From Ancylobacter sp. WKF20 (lineage in GTDB: Bacteria > Pseudomonadota > Alphaproteobacteria > Rhizobiales > Xanthobacteraceae): a stretch of 64,000 nucleotides of DNA. Shown here piece by piece: positions 62,791 through 64,000 of this stretch (position 1 is the stretch's first letter; every line of letters begins with the position of its first letter). A model generated the notes under the pieces. It made no database searches. It worked only from the letters and a program-made list of their open reading frames with translations, and had not been told where the DNA came from. The stretch spans positions 3,206,001-3,270,000 of the forward strand of contig NZ_CP121679.1 in NCBI RefSeq assembly GCF_029760895.1, read 5' to 3'. The position numbers and the translations under genes are program-made.

Positions 62791-64000
62791 TCAGGCGCCG
62801 GCGGCGGCGAGCCGTGCGTGCGCGCGGTGCTCGGTGAGGCGGAGCGCGGCCAGGAGGCCGACGAGATTCACCGCCGGCAGCAGCCAGATGGCCGCGCGGA
62901 AGGCTTCCGGGCTCGGGTCGGCGCGGGTGGAGAACAGGTCCAGCAACGCGCCGAAGCCCCATTCGCCGAGGCCGCCCAGCAGCATGATCATCATGTTGGT
63001 GGCGGCAATCGCCGTGCCGGTGACGCGGGCCGGGTTATGCTCCACGGCGGAGGCGAAGCACACGACCTGCGAGGTCGAGGCAAGGCCGAGCAGCAGAAGC
63101 AGCGCATACATCCCCGTCAGCGACGCGGAGGGCAGCAGGGCGATGACGACGGTCACCGCAACCGTGGCGATACTCGCGCCGACCAGCAGCGGCCGGCGCG
63201 TGCCGAAACGGTCGGAAACGAAGCCGGCAAGCGGGCCGCCGATCATCCAGCCGACATACATCATCGAGACCGCGCCGGAAGCGCCGATCTTGTCGGCACC
63301 GGTCAGCGCGGCGATGTAGCTCTCGCCCCAGAGGGCGCCGAGGATCGAGAGGGGCATGTAGAGGCTGGCGCCGACAATGCCGATGTACCAGCTCTGCGGG
63401 TTGGCATAGACCACGCGCAGCGCCGCGACGATGCCCGCCCGCTCCGCCGGCGGCTCACCGACCTCGGGCACCGGCCCGGCGCTGCCGCCGGCCGGAATGA
63501 TCAGGGCGATCAGCAGGCCGATGAGGATGCCCAGCGCGCCGGTGATGAGCAGCGCGGTCTGCCAGCCCAGCGTATCGACAAGCCGCGCCACGCCGGCATT
63601 GCCGATGATCGCCCCGGCCATGCCGAGCGAGGTCGTCAGCCCCGACAGGAGCGCCAGCATGGAGCGCGGGAACCAGGCCGCCGCGAGATACATGGTGCCG
63701 ACGAAGGCGAAGGCCGAGCCCATGCCCTGGCAGAAGCGGGCGGCGACCAGAAAGGCCGAATTCGAGCCGGCCACCTCGATGAACACGCCGAAGGTGCAGA
63801 TCGCAACCGAGACCAGCAGCACGCGCTTGGCCCCGAACCGGTCGATCATCGTGCCGGAGACGAGCTGCATCGGCGAGTAGATGAAGTAATAGGCCCCCGC
63901 CGCGGCCCCGAGCGCCGCCGCCGTGAGGCCGAAATGCGCCTGGAGTTCCTCTTCCATCGCCGCCGGCGCAACCCGGACGAAGAACTCATAGAGATAGAAC
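62791..64000 (-). CDS. Major facilitator superfamily transporter (5' end beyond window)
   Basis: The frame continues past the last base, and the extra codons read FYLYEFFVRVAPAAMEEELQ, the usual first-helix region of the family, so the ATG at 63957 is internal. At least 403 residues are visible. DRFGAKRVLL (loop 2-3) and the second-half DRFGTRRPLL are the paired MFS motif A copies. The substrate is unknown. It converges on the GGDEF-EAL gene with 22 bases between. Confidence 0.92.
   Translation of the reverse strand, partial: FYLYEFFVRVAPAAMEEELQAHFGLTAAALGAAAGAYYFIYSPMQLVSGTMIDRFGAKRVLLVSVAICTFGVFIEVAGSNSAFLVAARFCQGMGSAFAFVGTMYLAAAWFPRSMLALLSGLTTSLGMAGAIIGNAGVARLVDTLGWQTALLITGALGILIGLLIALIIPAGGSAGPVPEVGEPPAERAGIVAALRVVYANPQSWYIGIVGASLYMPLSILGALWGESYIAALTGADKIGASGAVSMMYVGWMIGGPLAGFVSDRFGTRRPLLVGASIATVAVTVVIALLPSASLTGMYALLLLLGLASTSQVVCFASAVEHNPARVTGTAIAATNMMIMLLGGLGEWGFGALLDLFSTRADPSPEAFRAAIWLLPAVNLVGLLAALRLTEHRAHARLAAAGA

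Overview
The window is a compact, very GC-rich chromosomal segment from an alphaproteobacterium of the order Hyphomicrobiales (Rhizobiales), most likely a Xanthobacteraceae member related to Ancylobacter, Starkeya or Xanthobacter. That placement is an inference. It rests on the gene set (CarD, FdxA, RpoH with its RpoH box, SUV3/MgpS-like helicase, DUF3108, HIG1 twin-TM protein, PduO-type adenosyltransferase), an EcfG-type promoter and the family-level gene order. I found no insertion sequence, integrase, prophage or CRISPR array. About 53 protein genes and one tRNA-Arg(CCU) are supported.

Layout. 0-5 kb: tail of a UbiH-type hydroxylase, Trm112, a GntR/FadR regulator, a class I glutamine-amidotransferase-like peptidase, a ProXp-type tRNA editing deacylase, a CnoX/YbbN-type thioredoxin and a LON-domain protein. 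5-10.3 kb: an autoregulated-looking tetR-hlyD-RND efflux operon with two near-identical 16-bp palindromes at its promoter. 10.3-16.1 kb: the conserved leftward block nadD-rsfS-rlmH-envC-ctpA-(deacetylase stub)-rppH. 16.1-21.7 kb: helicase, DUF3108, rpmB and a queuosine-precursor transporter. 21.7-29.3 kb: a phytase-like esterase with cytochrome b561, a RutR-like regulator, a DsbA-like protein, a GabD-like dehydrogenase, an HxlR/VOC/DUF1428 divergon, a Cas2-fold-like small protein and a Bax-inhibitor-1 protein. 29.4-39 kb: the ybbP-ybbA / tesA divergon, DUF2267, an aldo-keto reductase, yciB, argH, tlpA and an EamA exporter. 39.0-39.6 kb: a gene-free array of two intergenic repeat families. 39.6-48.4 kb: etfB-etfA-hbd, rhomboid, GST, cobalamin adenosyltransferase, HIG1, TspO, host-attachment protein, YihY and proA. 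48.5-53.7 kb: fdxA, carD, an rpoH-type sigma factor, an M48 lipoprotein peptidase and an SNase-like protein. 53.9-64 kb: tRNA-Arg, DedA, SbtA-like permease, a 38-bp tandem repeat, TerC, a DUF465-like protein, an OxyR-like regulator lacking the redox cysteine, an orphan TRAP receptor coupled to a GGDEF-EAL protein, and a truncated MFS gene.

Two points matter most. First, a single inversion of roughly 32 kb, with ends near 16.1 and 48.4-48.5 kb, restores two gene neighbourhoods at once that are conserved in the order: proA next to nadD, and helicase next to fdxA-carD. Second, at 57.8-62.8 kb an OxyR-like regulator without its peroxide-sensing cysteine precedes a TRAP solute receptor that has no TRAP membrane subunits. 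The receptor gene overlaps, by one or a few bases, a gene for a membrane-bound GGDEF-PAS-EAL protein. This looks like a ligand-sensing, rather than transport, use of a TRAP receptor to control cyclic-di-GMP.
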